From a virus, in the IMG/VR virus record IMGVR_UViG_3300018424_000229, positions 1 to 25,464 of that record: DNA of 25,464 nt. One strand, 5' to 3'. Of this stretch, positions 14,948 through 20,585 are shown in pieces (position 1 is the first letter of the stretch; each line of letters begins with the position of its first letter). Under the pieces are notes generated by a model. That model ran no database searches. It was not told the origin of the DNA and saw nothing but the letters and a program-made list of their open reading frames with translations. Made by a program: the position numbers and the translations under genes.

Positions 14948-15981
14948 GTATTATCAATCTGCTTTATTGTTTTTGCCTGCACAATTGGAAGAACCTCTTC
15001 GGGTTTTCTCAATTTAATCTTACGGGATTGTTCATCAACGTTTTGCAATGTAGTCCCTTTTACTTCAAATCCTTTAGATGAATTAGAAATATATTCGGTA
15101 AGCTCCTTTGTTTTAACATTGAAGACATACAACCTCATAGCCCCAACAATAGTAATAGGCAAGATTGATGTCACCTTAAAGTCATTGCTATCTTTTAGAT
15201 ACTTAAGATTAGCAACTTGTTTATCGGCAGCACGTGGCTTTGGAGTACGAGTTTTACGAGTAGCTTTAGCAGATGCTTTAACTCTATCCAAATCCGCTAT
15301 CATATCCTGAATTAACTTAATTCGACGACGAAGAGCTGGACGCTTGACATGTGAATAGCCTTCAACAGCTTGTTCACATCGCTTATGATACGCATCTTCA
15401 TAATCCAATAGCCAACCTTCAAGACGCTTAAGAACTGGAGCAATATGAGCATTACTTAGTCCATGCTTCTTAAAAGTTGTATACATATCAAATTCCGGCT
15501 CTTCGCCGTCAATCCAAGCGTCTTCCAAATCATCCAAGTCAGTCATAATTGTTTCTTGGATTTTATTGAAGAGACGTTGTTGAGGAGTAAGAACTACAAT
15601 ATTAGAAGTAGCATTTGCCTGAGCATCTTTTTCCTCAAGGATTTTTTTACCTGAATCAATTAATTCAGAATAGAATTCTTTAATACGATTAATCGCATTT
15701 TTATAATTTGAAGGCAGAGTCAATTCAAGGTTAGTCCAATAAATTGCTGCTGCATGTAGTGAGTACATATAGAAATTGTACTCAGGATTTGCGAGAATAG
15801 CTTTGGCATCCTCTTTTGAAAAGTTAGCTTTTACAAAAGGTTTTGTAATTGCCGTAAGTTCTTTACGATCAACTTCCATATGAACATAGTATTTGAATTT
15901 TTCAAAACCATCGGACATCGGAGCTCCTGGTAAACCTGTTTTTGGTCTTGCACGAACTTTAACTTTTTTACGAGCTGCCAT
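14863..15981 (-). CDS. Conserved T4-like phage protein of unknown function, 372 residues
   Basis: I do not recognise a domain. The protein starts with a very basic leader (AARKKVKVRARPKTGLPGAP). It has a helical middle (about 30-240) rich in Lys, Glu and Asp with LEDAWIDGEEPEFDMYTTF, then an Arg/Lys-rich linker KATRKTRTPKPRAADKQ, and a C-terminal beta-rich part with VGAMRLYVFNVKTKELTEYI that resembles a small OB- or SH3-like sheet. Basic linkers of this kind suggest nucleic-acid contact, which is inference. It has a strong SD (GAGGAGAAATAGCT) and is preceded by both an early-type and a late-type promoter, so it may be made throughout infection. Its 3' end overlaps the SleB-like gene by 85 bases. 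Confidence 0.8.
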   Translation of the reverse strand: MAARKKVKVRARPKTGLPGAPMSDGFEKFKYYVHMEVDRKELTAITKPFVKANFSKEDAKAILANPEYNFYMYSLHAAAIYWTNLELTLPSNYKNAINRIKEFYSELIDSGKKILEEKDAQANATSNIVVLTPQQRLFNKIQETIMTDLDDLEDAWIDGEEPEFDMYTTFKKHGLSNAHIAPVLKRLEGWLLDYEDAYHKRCEQAVEGYSHVKRPALRRRIKLIQDMIADLDRVKASAKATRKTRTPKPRAADKQVANLKYLKDSNDFKVTSILPITIVGAMRLYVFNVKTKELTEYISNSSKGFEVKGTTLQNVDEQSRKIKLRKPEEVLPIVQAKTIKQIDNTWQTLTTKTNSPNGRLNSDCVLLRALDR

Positions 15982-16003
15982 AGCTATTTCTCCTCAGTGA
16001 ATA

Positions 16004-16011
16004 TATTTATA
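16004..16011 (-). promoter_or_regulatory. Late promoter motif overlapping the early promoter
   Basis: TATAAATA on the minus strand, 22 bases upstream of the 15981 ATG. It touches the -10 box (TAGTAT, 16016-16011) of the early promoter, so the two share one base. Confidence 0.5.
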
Positions 16012-16039
16012 TACTATCACAAGTAACAACAAATGTAAA
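16011..16039 (-). promoter_or_regulatory. Early-type promoter (GGGGTTTACA family)
   Basis: TTTACA (16039-16034), 17-base spacer, TAGTAT (16016-16011). The bases TGCACTTTAGGGG directly upstream of the -35 match the other family members (near 17391, 21075 and 22891). Confidence 0.8.
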
Positions 16040-16052
16040 CCCCTAAAGTGCA

Positions 16053-16364
16053 TTATTTTAAAGAAATAATCCACTGATTTTTTTCTGAGTGGCGTTTATT
16101 AAAAAAAGATCCAATCATTCCTGGAAAAGTTTTATCGAGTCTTTCTTGTGGCATTAGCATTTGATATTCAAAAAGCTCTTTTGATTTAATTGGAGTTGTT
16201 GCTCCAAGTTTAACAACTTCACCAGTTTGGCGATTAGTTAGCTTTACTTTCGCGTCAATTGCATATTGACCTTTATCTAAAGTTGAATACACTGCTTTAC
16301 CCATATAATTTTCTTTATATGTAAATGTAGAACCAACCTCAGTTGCTAGCATAACTGTTTTCAT
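16053..16364 (-). CDS. Small phage protein of unknown function, 103 residues
   Basis: Not recognised. The sequence is mixed alpha/beta with a basic C-terminus. Notable parts are TEVGSTFTYKENYMGKAVYS, the turn-rich VKLTNRQTGEVVKLGATTP and a PQERLDKTFPGMIGSFF stretch. No membrane segment or cysteine motif. It is separated by three bases from the SH3-like gene upstream and probably belongs to the transcript started near 17368. An SD-like AAAGGA lies upstream of the ATG. The stop codon is beside the early promoter of the next gene, with no terminator hairpin between them. Confidence 0.75.
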   Translation of the reverse strand: MKTVMLATEVGSTFTYKENYMGKAVYSTLDKGQYAIDAKVKLTNRQTGEVVKLGATTPIKSKELFEYQMLMPQERLDKTFPGMIGSFFNKRHSEKNQWIISLK

Positions 16365-16367
16365 AAT

Positions 16368-16637
16368 CTATCCTTTCACAAAATTTTTCACAGTTTCTAC
16401 TTTAAAAGACCGCCAGTCTTGTAGACCAGTATCAAATACACGAAGAGCTTTTAATACGGTTTCAAGGCCTTCGCGTAATTCTGGAGTATCATCTCCCTTT
16501 GGACGTTTATTCTCTGGAATAAGATCCATATTTAAAGTGCATCGCATAACACGAGTGTCACCATTAACTTTTGTAAAGGTTACTTCACATTCACCACCAC
16601 GTAATTCACGTAGCATATTTTCTTGAGTTAAATCCAT
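16368..16637 (-). CDS. SH3-like beta-barrel fold protein (DUF2693-type)
   Basis: The product has 89 residues from the ATG at 16637. The pattern REL(R)GGECEVTFTKVNGDTRV, MRCTLNMDLIPENKRPKG and LKALRVFDTGLQDWRSFKV is that of a family widespread in tailed phages and described as an SH3 beta-barrel-containing protein (DUF2693). Its role is unknown. I chose the ATG at 16637 because an excellent SD, AAGGAGAG, lies nine bases upstream. The frame also allows an ATG at 16670, 11 codons earlier, which overlaps the preceding stop as TAATG and so could be used by coupling. Confidence 0.78.
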   Translation of the reverse strand: MDLTQENMLRELRGGECEVTFTKVNGDTRVMRCTLNMDLIPENKRPKGDDTPELREGLETVLKALRVFDTGLQDWRSFKVETVKNFVKG

Positions 16638-16669
16638 ACTGAAAACTCTCCTTACAAATGGTATAGACA

Positions 16670-17038
16670 TTAGTTTCTTCTCATTGTTGCAAAATTTTTC
16701 GGATCATCTCCCCTTCCGACAGGGACGAGGTTTGATTTGTGCATTGTTGCGATTCCGATAATGTAGTCTCCTGAGTAGACTTGCTGTTCTTTTCTTTCAC
16801 CATTCGCAGGTACGCAGTCCGACGTGCGGCTTGGATAATTCTTTGTCTCGCGGCGAAAGCTGGATTCTTTCGGTTCATAAGGTACAAACTCCTGTTTCTT
16901 TGGTTTTGCATCTGGATCAATGCCCATCTTAATTAACCAAGCTCGATGTTCAGCTTCGCGCTGTTTCCAACCTGGCTTTTTCTTTTGCTTTCGTTTGGAG
17001 CCATGAACTTGCACTCCACGAATCATATGCATACTCAT
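16670..17038 (-). CDS. Conserved phage protein with C-terminal MHKSN motif, unknown function
   Basis: The product has about 122 residues. The N-terminal half is very basic (GSKRKQKKKPGWKQREAEHR) and helical. The C-terminal DYIIGIATMHKSNLVPVGRG followed by DDPKNFATMRRN is a small motif I recall seeing at the C-terminus of many marine and T4-like phage proteins, always without an assigned role. I start it at the ATG at 17038; the open frame extends four codons further to a TTG, which is less likely. The start overlaps nothing but lies two bases from the preceding stop. A weak GGAA serves as SD. Confidence 0.72.
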   Translation of the reverse strand: MSMHMIRGVQVHGSKRKQKKKPGWKQREAEHRAWLIKMGIDPDAKPKKQEFVPYEPKESSFRRETKNYPSRTSDCVPANGERKEQQVYSGDYIIGIATMHKSNLVPVGRGDDPKNFATMRRN

Positions 17039-17040
17039 AA

Positions 17041-17337
17041 TTAGTTCCAATCGTTATCAAAACGAGTTGTTTCACGCATGGTTTCACCATAATACTTTTC
17101 AGCATACTTAGAAGCATCTGACCAGTGGTTATGGTTCTCATCCATTTTTTCGATTTCTTGATCATAAGCTTTTTGAGCTTTTGCTCGACGAGGAGCTTCT
17201 ACCTCATCAGTCCAGCGACGAACGACTGAACCCTGCGCTTTTAGCTTAGCGGTAAAAGCAGCTTGACGCTTTTTCTTCTCCGCGATTTGCTTGATTAGGG
17301 CCAAACGATCTGCTTTTTGCTGAGCTGTCATAGTCAT
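17041..17337 (-). CDS. Small, highly charged helical phage protein, 98 residues
   Basis: Not recognised. The protein is almost wholly helical and rich in Lys, Ala, Glu and Gln (ALIKQIAEKKKRQAAFTAKL), with a Trp/His-containing C-terminal part (ENHNHWSDASKYAEKYYG). No membrane segment. It is the first gene after the early promoter at 17368-17396, with a clear SD (GGAGAAACAAAT) before the ATG, and is followed within three bases by the MHKSN-motif gene. Its make-up suggests a small nucleic-acid or protein binder made early, which is inference only. Confidence 0.75.
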   Translation of the reverse strand: MTMTAQQKADRLALIKQIAEKKKRQAAFTAKLKAQGSVVRRWTDEVEAPRRAKAQKAYDQEIEKMDENHNHWSDASKYAEKYYGETMRETTRFDNDWN

Positions 17338-17367
17338 ATTTGTTTCTCCATCATTAAATATAGGTAT

Positions 17368-17396
17368 ATTCTACCACAACTTTCTGTGTTTGTAAA
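17368..17396 (-). promoter_or_regulatory. Early-type promoter (GGGGTTTACA family)
   Basis: TTTACA (17396-17391), 17-base spacer, TAGAAT (17373-17368), preceded by TGCATTTTAGGGG. It drives the minus-strand genes from 17337 leftward. The A-rich run further upstream could act as an UP element. Confidence 0.85.
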
Positions 17397-17437
17397 CCCC
17401 TAAAATGCATTTTTTTGAAAAAAGTGTAAATAAAAAA

Positions 17438-17494
17438 CCCTTTAAAATCAATGGCTTATGATGAGGAGAAACGTAACCTATTGATTTTAAAGGG
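17438..17494 (-). terminator. Long terminator hairpin with a CUCCUC loop
   Basis: A perfect 15-bp inverted repeat (CCCTTTAAAATCAAT at 17438-17452 and its complement at 17480-17494) encloses 27 bases. On the minus strand the hairpin is followed by TTTTTT and so ends the 18595-17525 operon. The stem can extend into the loop with a few pairs. The apical loop of the minus-strand RNA shows CGUUUCUCCUCAU, which is complementary over 13 bases to the Shine-Dalgarno leader of the same operon (18599-18611). Confidence 0.85.
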
Positions 17495-17524
17495 AAAAAT
17501 AATTTGTAACAAATTGTATTTTTT

Positions 17525-17758
17525 TTACCTCTGGACTTGAACTATGTCATATGTACCTTCTGACAAGTTCCAAGCCTTCATTAGTTTAAGATACATTTCC
17601 GGCTTGAATGTAACTACATCGAACCGGTTTGTCTTTTCATTCCACTGACGAATATGGCAATAGTCATCATAGAGCAAAGCGCTTACATCTTCAAGTTCTC
17701 CTGTATTATCCATTATAGTAATACAGGTTTCATCTAAATCAAACTCTACAGTAATCAT
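17525..17758 (-). CDS. Small early protein of unknown function, 77 residues
   Basis: Not recognised. It is acidic, with segments TVEFDLDETCITIMDNTG and ALLYDDYCHIRQWNEKTNRF, and looks beta-rich in the first half and helical in the second (PEMYLKLMKAWNLSEG). It is the last gene of the four-gene operon begun at 18595 and overlaps the preceding gene by four bases. The terminator hairpin begins about 30 bases after its stop. Confidence 0.72.
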   Translation of the reverse strand: MITVEFDLDETCITIMDNTGELEDVSALLYDDYCHIRQWNEKTNRFDVVTFKPEMYLKLMKAWNLSEGTYDIVQVQR

Positions 17759-17961
17759 AGAGCTTCAACAGTCACTTTGTACCAAGTGCCAGATTTGTCT
17801 TGCACCTTAATAGTTTTCTTAGTAGACACCATGTATCCATCTTCGGGATGTAGATCCCATTCAACTTTATCTACGTAACGAACAAGAGAAGAATCACGAT
17901 AACTATCTTCTCTCATATAGTTTTTGATTTTATCAGCAATGTAATCACAATATTGTAACAT
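17755..17961 (-). CDS. Small early protein of unknown function, 68 residues
   Basis: Not recognised. An N-terminal helix (QYCDYIADKIKNYMREDSY) is followed by beta-like strands (RYVDKVEWDLHPEDGYMVST, IKVQDKSGTWYKVTVEAL). Its ATG overlaps the previous stop by one base and its stop overlaps the next ATG by four, so it is translated as part of a tightly coupled operon. No catalytic or metal-binding motif is visible. Confidence 0.7.
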   Translation of the reverse strand: MLQYCDYIADKIKNYMREDSYRDSSLVRYVDKVEWDLHPEDGYMVSTKKTIKVQDKSGTWYKVTVEAL

Positions 17962-18218
17962 TATTTAGAGCTCTCCATAATGCGTTGTAAAAGATCGTCA
18001 ACAATTGGTTTAACGGTTTCAAGATCTCCTTCTTGTTCTGCTGCTTCCATATGCATAATTTCTAAAAGAGTCACTGCCATAGCTCGATCATCTTCGGTAA
18101 GACAATAATCTAAAAGAAACTTGACTTCAGAAACAGTTTGACATGCCCAGAGCATATCACAAAGCTCTGCTTGTCGTGGACTCAATCCATGTAGTTGAAT
18201 ATTGCCATCTCCGCTCAT
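17961..18218 (-). CDS. Small acidic helical protein of unknown function, 85 residues
   Basis: Not recognised by function. It is acidic and helical, with HGLSPRQAELCDMLWACQTV, FLLDYCLTEDDRAMAVTLLE and a Glu-rich C-terminus. I recall similar sequences among small proteins of marine T4-like phages, without a known role. It overlaps the 126-residue gene by four bases (ATGA) and the next gene by one base. Three cysteines are scattered and do not form a CxxC pair. Confidence 0.72.
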   Translation of the reverse strand: MSGDGNIQLHGLSPRQAELCDMLWACQTVSEVKFLLDYCLTEDDRAMAVTLLEIMHMEAAEQEGDLETVKPIVDDLLQRIMESSK

Positions 18219-18595
18219 GCTGCCTCCTCATATAGCTTTTTGATTTTGAGGCGATCTTCGAAGCCAACACCTTGCTTCCACATAAAGTAGTCAAAGTCAT
18301 AAGAAAGGTCATCACCTTCTGCTTCAGCAAGAACTTCCACTGCACGATTCCATGTACAGTTCATAAGATCCATTACTTTACGAAGAGACTGGCGAAACTC
18401 ATTCAGAGCGTTCTCTTCTTCAAGACGCTGCATTTCCATAGCGTCATCCAAGTCAGCAATTAAGCTATCCCATGTAGCTTGCTTCTGATCAGCGTTAAAA
18501 GCCGCCCACATATTCCACCATCCTTCACGAGGACGAAAGCCATAGGCTTCTTTATGAAGATCTGAGATGATAGTTTCGTCAAATGTATAAGTCAT
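18215..18595 (-). CDS. Conserved phage protein of unknown function, 126 residues
   Basis: Not recognised by function. The N-terminal YTFDETIISDLHKEAYGFRP with REGWWNMWAAFNADQKQATW is a pattern I recall from other marine myovirus small proteins. The rest is acidic and helical. It is the first gene of the operon behind the early promoter at 18625-18653. Its leader, AATCAATGAGGAGAAACGATT, carries a strong SD and is complementary to the loop of the operon's own terminator. It overlaps the next gene by four bases. Confidence 0.77.
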   Translation of the reverse strand: MTYTFDETIISDLHKEAYGFRPREGWWNMWAAFNADQKQATWDSLIADLDDAMEMQRLEEENALNEFRQSLRKVMDLMNCTWNRAVEVLAEAEGDDLSYDFDYFMWKQGVGFEDRLKIKKLYEEAA

Positions 18596-18624
18596 AATCG
18601 TTTCTCCTCATTGATTATATGTAT

Positions 18625-18653
18625 ATACTAACATACTTTGAAGTGAATGTAAA
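18625..18653 (-). promoter_or_regulatory. Early-type promoter (TTTACA family, without GGGG)
   Basis: TTTACA (18653-18648), 17-base spacer, TAGTAT (18630-18625). Upstream are A-runs but the GGGG element is replaced by ACTG. It drives the 18595 operon. Confidence 0.75.
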
Positions 18654-18688
18654 CAGTTTTTTTCACTTTTTTTCAAAAAAGTTGCATT

Positions 18689-18729
18689 TTGTTATCGCTA
18701 ACAATCTATACATAATTATGTGATAAATA
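18689..18729 (+). promoter_or_regulatory. Candidate plus-strand promoter with inverted repeat
   Basis: A perfect inverted repeat TTGTTA-TCGC-TAACAA (18689-18704) lies over a possible -35 (TTGTTA) with CATAAT 16 bases on. GATAAATA at 18722-18729 differs by one base from the late octamer and sits 14 bases before the ATG. Either could serve the two plus-strand genes that follow; the inverted repeat could be an operator. None of this is firm. Confidence 0.35.
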
Positions 18730-18742
18730 AAGGAGATGATAA

Positions 18743-18997
18743 ATGTGTTCACCATATATTCGCAAAGAAGCTAATCGATTTTATTGGATTGTGAAAGGAA
18801 AATTGATTGATGAATCTTGGTCGGATAAAGATGTTGAAGCAACTTATCATTCTTATATGAAACGTCTCTGGGGAAACCATGAGAATTGTGTTCATGAAGA
18901 TGGATTTGAAGAAGCATGGAAGCGAAGAGAAGCAAGAAAAATGCTTCGACAGCAAAAGGATGAAATAGATTATGTTGCGAGGCTTGGTTATAATTAG
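18743..18997 (+). CDS. Small charged protein of unknown function, 84 residues
   Basis: Not recognised. It is highly charged, with aromatic-rich N-terminal strands (YIRKEANRFYWIVKGKLIDE) and a Lys/Arg/Glu-rich C-terminal helix (AWKRREARKMLRQQKDEIDY). A textbook SD (AAAGGAGATGATAA) precedes the ATG. It is one of only two plus-strand genes in this accessory stretch, and its last 26 bases overlap the start of the lipoprotein hydrolase, so the two are probably co-expressed and coupled. Confidence 0.75.
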   Translation: MCSPYIRKEANRFYWIVKGKLIDESWSDKDVEATYHSYMKRLWGNHENCVHEDGFEEAWKRREARKMLRQQKDEIDYVARLGYN

Positions 18998-19484
18998 TGC
19001 TCTGCTTTTAGCGGGTTGCAATACAAATCTATCACAAATTCCCAATAGTGTTTCTGTACCAACTGACTCTCCGGTTTTGACTGCTAGTCAAAAGATGGGT
19101 CTACACGAAGTGGAAGATAATGAGGAGCTGCGTTCTTTTCTTGGTATAGACCCATCAGTTACTGAATGGTGTGCTGCGTTTGTGAATGCTATATTGAAAG
19201 AGCATGATATTGAAGGTTCCTCTCCATATCCTCTTATGGCTCGTTCATTCCTAGACTGGGGAGTCTCTGTCGAAGAGCCTCAAGTTGGAGATGTTGTAGT
19301 TTTTCCACGAGGAGATCAAGGCTGGCAAGGACATGTTGGCTTTTATATTATGACCACCGCCGATGGTAAGTATTATTATATTCTTGGAGGAAACCAAGAT
19401 GATAAAGTAACTATTTCTCGGTTTCCTTCGTCTTTGGCATTAGATATTCGGCGTAAAAACACATCGCCTTCTCGCCCTCAGTAA
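18972..19484 (+). CDS. Lipoprotein CHAP/NlpC-like hydrolase (TIGR02594-type), probable lysis enzyme
   Basis: The product has 170 residues. The first 16 residues (MLRGLVIISALLLAGC) are a lipoprotein signal with lipobox LAGC, so the protein is probably lipid-anchored at C16. The rest matches the TIGR02594 group of cysteine peptidase/amidase proteins: TEWCAAFVNAIL with nucleophile C67, the segment ARSFLDWGVSVEEPQVGDVV, GHVGFY with H121 and LGGNQDDKVTISRF with N141. These enzymes cut peptidoglycan peptide cross-bridges or amide bonds. A lipid anchor is unusual for a phage endolysin and points to action at the periplasmic membrane face. Its 3' end overlaps the convergent 62-residue gene by 74 bases. 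Confidence 0.82.
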   Translation: MLRGLVIISALLLAGCNTNLSQIPNSVSVPTDSPVLTASQKMGLHEVEDNEELRSFLGIDPSVTEWCAAFVNAILKEHDIEGSSPYPLMARSFLDWGVSVEEPQVGDVVVFPRGDQGWQGHVGFYIMTTADGKYYYILGGNQDDKVTISRFPSSLALDIRRKNTSPSRPQ

Positions 19485-19599
19485 AATCTAAGGTTAGACT
19501 TCTCGCCGAAATCTGACATTTATCTAGACTATCATAGTCGTTATAGAAGGTAACTCGATTCTCTCCTTCTATCATACTCATTACGAATAATACCCACAT
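19411..19599 (-). CDS. Small protein of unknown function overlapping the hydrolase gene
   Basis: The product has 62 residues, starting MWVLFVMSMIEGENRVTFYN, then SLDKCQISARSLTLDF and EGEKAMCFYAEYLMPKTKE. Not recognised; the shape resembles small phage proteins that begin with a short hydrophobic segment followed by a strand-rich domain with two cysteines. I accept it because its ATG overlaps the stop of the upstream membrane gene by one base (TAATG), as for other genes in this operon. Its last 74 bases are antisense to the end of the lipoprotein hydrolase, which weakens the call a little. Confidence 0.6.
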   Translation of the reverse strand: MWVLFVMSMIEGENRVTFYNDYDSLDKCQISARSLTLDFTEGEKAMCFYAEYLMPKTKETEK

Positions 19600-19817
19600 T
19601 ATTCTTCTTCTTTCTCTTCGATTTCTTTTGCTTTGAGCTCTTTTAATTCTGTGGTTAGACTAGCGAGCTCGCTCTCTAAGATAGAAATCTTCTGTTTAAG
19701 ACTATTGTTTTGCTGCCATACATTCTGATCTATATTCTGTACTTCATTATAGACCATATAGACTATGATACCACCGACAGCTGTGATAGCACCTATAAAG
19801 TAAATAAACATTTCCAT
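19599..19817 (-). CDS. Single-pass membrane protein with C-terminal coiled coil
   Basis: The product has 72 residues. Residues 3-22 form a membrane segment (MFIYFIGAITAVGGIIVYMV), followed by heptads with Leu, Ile and Glu (LKQKISILESELASLTTELK) and a very acidic end (EIEEKEEE). This is the plan of inner-membrane spanin-like or other phage membrane-anchor proteins, but no spanin family motif is seen, and the partner o-spanin is not evident. It lies one base from the upstream gene and overlaps the downstream ATG by one base. Being next to a lytic enzyme on the opposite strand, it could take part in lysis; this is inference. Confidence 0.72.
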   Translation of the reverse strand: MEMFIYFIGAITAVGGIIVYMVYNEVQNIDQNVWQQNNSLKQKISILESELASLTTELKELKAKEIEEKEEE

Positions 19818-19818
19818 T

Positions 19819-20028
19819 TTATTCTGTATAACTCCTGTCTACTGCTGACGCATCCCATACCCATTCTCTATAGGTAGGATCTCCATAGACAACGACGTCT
19901 TTCTCTCCAACTTCGCTATCTACTCTTGCGTCGTTCCATTTGTGATAATAAGCTGGACCACCCCAAACTCGTCTAGCACGCAAATAAGTAGCTTCATCCA
20001 TTCCAACATAGTGTACTGTACGATTCAT
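19819..20028 (-). CDS. Conserved small phage protein with RARRVWGGPA motif
   Basis: The product has 69 residues. The motif TYLRARRVWGGPAYYHKWND followed by ARVDSEVGEKDVVVYG is one I recall in small proteins of several T4-like phages of alpha- and gammaproteobacteria; its role is unknown. No membrane segment. The ATG overlaps the stop of the upstream two-pass membrane gene by four bases, and an SD (TAGGAGAAAAGA) is present. It separates two membrane-protein genes in the same operon. Confidence 0.75.
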   Translation of the reverse strand: MNRTVHYVGMDEATYLRARRVWGGPAYYHKWNDARVDSEVGEKDVVVYGDPTYREWVWDASAVDRSYTE

Positions 20029-20255
20029 TCTTTTCTCCTACTATAATATAATAACATAAACACTAGAGTAAGTACACAACTAATTACGTATTCTTCCAAC
20101 ATATTCTTCTCATACCAATAGACTATAGTATCTCCAAATAGAGCTACCCAGAGCATAGTAATGAAATATGCTATAAAGGGAGTAAGGAATACGAGTAATT
20201 TCAACAAAGGTTTTTCACCATTTTTTTCCAGAGAAATTTTTTTATAGGGAAACAC
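20025..20255 (-). CDS. Two-pass small membrane protein, holin-like in shape
   Basis: The product has 76 residues. A basic N-terminus (YKKISLEKNGEKPLLK) precedes two membrane segments (LVFLTPFIAYFITMLWVALF and YVISCVLTLVFMLLYY), with a short loop and a basic C-terminus (SRRKE). Size and topology fit small holins, but no family motif confirms it. The only start in frame is GTG (20255-20253), and no SD precedes it. The frame upstream is open back to the amber stop of the 31-residue gene, so poor initiation, coupling or readthrough are possible. Confidence 0.6.
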   Translation of the reverse strand: MFPYKKISLEKNGEKPLLKLLVFLTPFIAYFITMLWVALFGDTIVYWYEKNMLEEYVISCVLTLVFMLLYYSRRKE

Positions 20256-20281
20256 TATAAAACAAATCTGAGTTTTTCTGA

Positions 20282-20292
20282 GGCGGGCTGTC
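20282..20292 (-). repeat. GACAGCCCGCC repeat, copy 1
   Basis: An 11-base GC-rich sequence begins at the last base of the stop codon (TAG) of the 31-residue membrane gene. An identical copy begins at the stop of the next small membrane gene (20468-20478). Too long to be chance in this AT-rich DNA. Confidence 0.7.
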
Positions 20293-20387
20293 TATAATAG
20301 TATATAGTCTATTAGACCTGCAAGTAGGAGAAATACTCCTCCATATAGTATTCCTTTTAATAGTATATAGGTCACGAGCTCGTGCAT
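20292..20387 (-). CDS. 31-residue membrane micro-protein A
   Basis: Starting at ATG 20387, the frame encodes MHELVTYILLKGILYGG followed by VFLLLAGLIDYILL and a TAG stop. It is almost entirely one hydrophobic helix with a negatively charged Asp near the end. A good SD (GAAAGG) lies eight bases upstream. No family is recognised. It has exactly the same length as the next upstream micro-protein (96 bp each), and both stops run into the same GACAGCCCGCC sequence. Genes this short are easily missed by gene callers. Its reality rests on SD, composition and context. Confidence 0.6.
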   Translation of the reverse strand: MHELVTYILLKGILYGGVFLLLAGLIDYILL

Positions 20388-20476
20388 GATTAAACCTTTC
20401 TTCACTGAATTACCGCTGGAGCCTTAGCCCCCGTAGAGACACCTGCCCTCATATCGCTCAATATAATGGCGGGCTG
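20388..20476 (-). other. GC-rich spacer with RNA hairpins between micro-protein genes
   Basis: Between the two 31-residue genes is an 89-base GC-rich stretch. On the minus strand it can form GGGGC-UAAG-GCUCC and a GCCC/GGGC pairing around an AU-rich hairpin. It also contains a 16-codon frame (20452-20402, starting MRAGVSTG) without a convincing SD. Function unknown. Confidence 0.35.
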
Positions 20477-20478
20477 TC
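20468..20478 (-). repeat. GACAGCCCGCC repeat, copy 2
   Basis: Second identical copy of the 11-base sequence, overlapping the TGA stop (20479-20477) of the second 31-residue membrane gene. The two copies are 186 bases apart and in the same orientation. Confidence 0.7.
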
Positions 20479-20572
20479 ACATGAGGAAGTGCAGAGGTAC
20501 CACTATACACATACTAATACACGTGCCTACGAGTGCACTCTGTATCGCTCTCCATAATATAACCTGATTCAT
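20477..20572 (-). CDS. 31-residue membrane micro-protein B
   Basis: Starting at ATG 20572, the frame encodes MNQVILWRAIQSALVGTC then ISMCIVVPLHFLM and a TGA stop. It is one amphipathic-to-hydrophobic helix with two cysteines. A strong SD (AAGGAG) lies seven bases upstream, and directly before that is the 3' arm of a long RNA stem (20586-20598), so translation may be governed by that structure. No family is recognised. Confidence 0.58.
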   Translation of the reverse strand: MNQVILWRAIQSALVGTCISMCIVVPLHFLM

Positions 20573-20585
20573 AATAAACTCCTTA

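Noticed and set aside
19599-19817. Firm call as i-spanin (Rz)
   Set aside because: Topology fits, but there is no family motif and no o-spanin lipoprotein nested or adjacent; the lipoprotein nearby is an enzyme.
20402-20452. 16-codon frame (starting MRAGVSTG) between the two 31-residue genes
   Set aside because: It looks protein-like but has no convincing SD, and 16 codons are too few to judge; mentioned only within the spacer entry.
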